Part shown: one piece after another, positions 24,393 through 25,077 of the stretch
Position numbering within the stretch: position 1 is the stretch's first letter
Layout: each line of letters begins with the position of its first letter
Source of the DNA: CBDUBS01 sp965365445
Lineage (GTDB): Bacteria; Bacteroidota; Rhodothermia; Rhodothermales; DASSAV01
Length of the DNA: 25,077 nt
NCBI GenBank assembly: GCA_965365445.1
Contig: CBDUBS010000039.1
Coordinates: 1 to 25,077, forward strand
Reading direction: 5' to 3'
Notes under the pieces: generated by a model
Database searches by the model: none
Seen by the model: the letters and a program-made list of their open reading frames with translations, nothing else
Told to the model about the DNA's origin: nothing
Position numbers and translations under genes: made by a program

Positions 24393-24899
24393 TCAGTGTT
24401 TTGCCGGCATCCCTGCCTGGTCGCGTTGCAGGAACATGCGCGTCACGGCCTCGATGTTCTGGTCGGCCCATGCGGCCATGGCCTCTTCCTCGCGCAAATT
24501 CTCCCGGCAGGCATCTGCCGTAAAGGTGTCGCCCACTGCCTCGGCTGCGGCAATCAACGAGCGGTAACATGCGATCTCGAAGTGCTCGAAGGCGAAGTTT
24601 CCGAGGGTATTTTTGACTACTTCATCATCGGACATGGCGTTGGTAATCGCTCCAAAATTGCCCGTAAGCTTGCCCAGGAAGTCTTTCATCCCGGATGAGC
24701 CGTCCTTGTCGTATCGCTTAAGGCAGGTTTCCAACCGTTCCGCTTGCATTTTCGATTCCTGCAGGTGCTGCTCGACGCGCATCTGCATCTCGGGGTAGTT
24801 TTCCGTACGCTTCGCCTGCTTTTCGAGCAGTTCGATAGCCTGCTTTTCCATGGCATGGGCATCGCGCAGCCAATCGATGATATGGTCCGTCGGGTTCAT
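24393..24899 (-). CDS. DUF892 / YciE-YciF-like ferritin-fold stress protein
   Basis: 168-aa all-helical protein of the ferritin-like superfamily. The ATG at 24899 is chosen because GAGG sits six bases upstream and the sequence then begins like the family (HIIDWLRDAHAMEKQAIELLEKQA); the longer frame is rejected. Candidate metal ligands are E18, E44 and H45 plus E48 in the second helix, E105 and E108 (FEHFE) in the third, and E137-E139 (REEEAM) in the fourth, the usual pattern of paired Glu/His. YciE/YciF and relatives are induced by general or osmotic stress; an iron or oxygen role is presumed but not proved. A strong terminator follows. Its presence next to treZ supports a stress-response setting. 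Confidence 0.88.
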   Translation of the reverse strand: MNPTDHIIDWLRDAHAMEKQAIELLEKQAKRTENYPEMQMRVEQHLQESKMQAERLETCLKRYDKDGSSGMKDFLGKLTGNFGAITNAMSDDEVVKNTLGNFAFEHFEIACYRSLIAAAEAVGDTFTADACRENLREEEAMAAWADQNIEAVTRMFLQRDQAGMPAKH

Positions 24900-25077
24900 G
24901 GAAGACCTCAGCAAGTTTATGTAAAACGACAATATTGGATAGGTTGAACGGATAGCCCGCTCTGCATACATACACGCAGGAACGGGAGATCGGTGCCGTA
25001 AAAATCACGCAACATGAACCGTGGACATGTTATGCGTATCTCCGCGGGAGGGTGGCACAAGGAAAAAGCCTGTCTTC

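Overview
The window (about 25 kb, G+C-rich, roughly 60%) looks like ordinary chromosome of a free-living, heterotrophic bacterium of the Bacteroidota/Rhodothermota group. The evidence is the gene mix: a formylglycine-type sulfatase, a GH29 fucosidase, SGNH and alpha/beta hydrolases, a small beta-barrel protein ending in an aromatic residue, and receiver-only response regulators. One promoter also has the Bacteroidota form (TTG, 18 bases, TAnnTTTG) upstream of a response regulator. The lineage is inferred from gene content and is not proven. No rRNA, tRNA, CRISPR array, insertion sequence or phage gene was seen.

Region 1 (about 0.2-11.4 kb) is dominated by exported carbohydrate-active and hydrolytic enzymes. 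A sulfatase overlaps a Tat-exported GH5 glycosidase by ATGA. A cytoplasmic GH13 enzyme related to trehalose synthase and a penicillin-binding-protein-like serine hydrolase follow. Two proteins of the uroporphyrinogen decarboxylase/corrinoid methyltransferase superfamily come next; only the second keeps the zinc motif. Between them lie a Tat-signal HIRAN-domain protein and an SGNH hydrolase on the opposite strand, whose 3' ends overlap. A secreted alpha-L-fucosidase closes the block. Together they suggest degradation of sulfated, fucosylated and perhaps methylated or acylated glycans, but no SusC/SusD pair is visible, so this is not a classical PUL.

Region 2 (11.4-15.7 kb) has a small outer-membrane-type protein facing away from a large CPA2 cation:proton antiporter. 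The antiporter carries two Usp-like domains and, at its C-terminus, what I read as a PTS EIIA-type domain. Its 5' leader has an extended -10 promoter, two copies of GGGGTG that could compete for one CACCCC, and a stem-loop ending in TTTT. This is the best candidate in the window for an undescribed regulatory arrangement. A secreted alpha/beta hydrolase follows.

Region 3 (15.9-25.1 kb) reads as a stress-related block: an acidic coiled-coil lipoprotein with a strong terminator, two small membrane proteins of unknown function, two receiver-only response regulators, a glycogen-debranching enzyme (glgX/treX), a malto-oligosyltrehalose trehalohydrolase (treZ) convergent to it, and a DUF892/YciE-like ferritin-fold protein with a very strong intrinsic terminator. 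GlgX and TreZ point to trehalose made from alpha-glucan; the treY partner is not in the window. A 780-base stretch before glgX has no convincing gene.

No single gene cassette here is clearly a new defence or biosynthetic system. The points most worth following are the antiporter-EIIA fusion with its leader, the exported HIRAN protein, and the paired UroD-like proteins.
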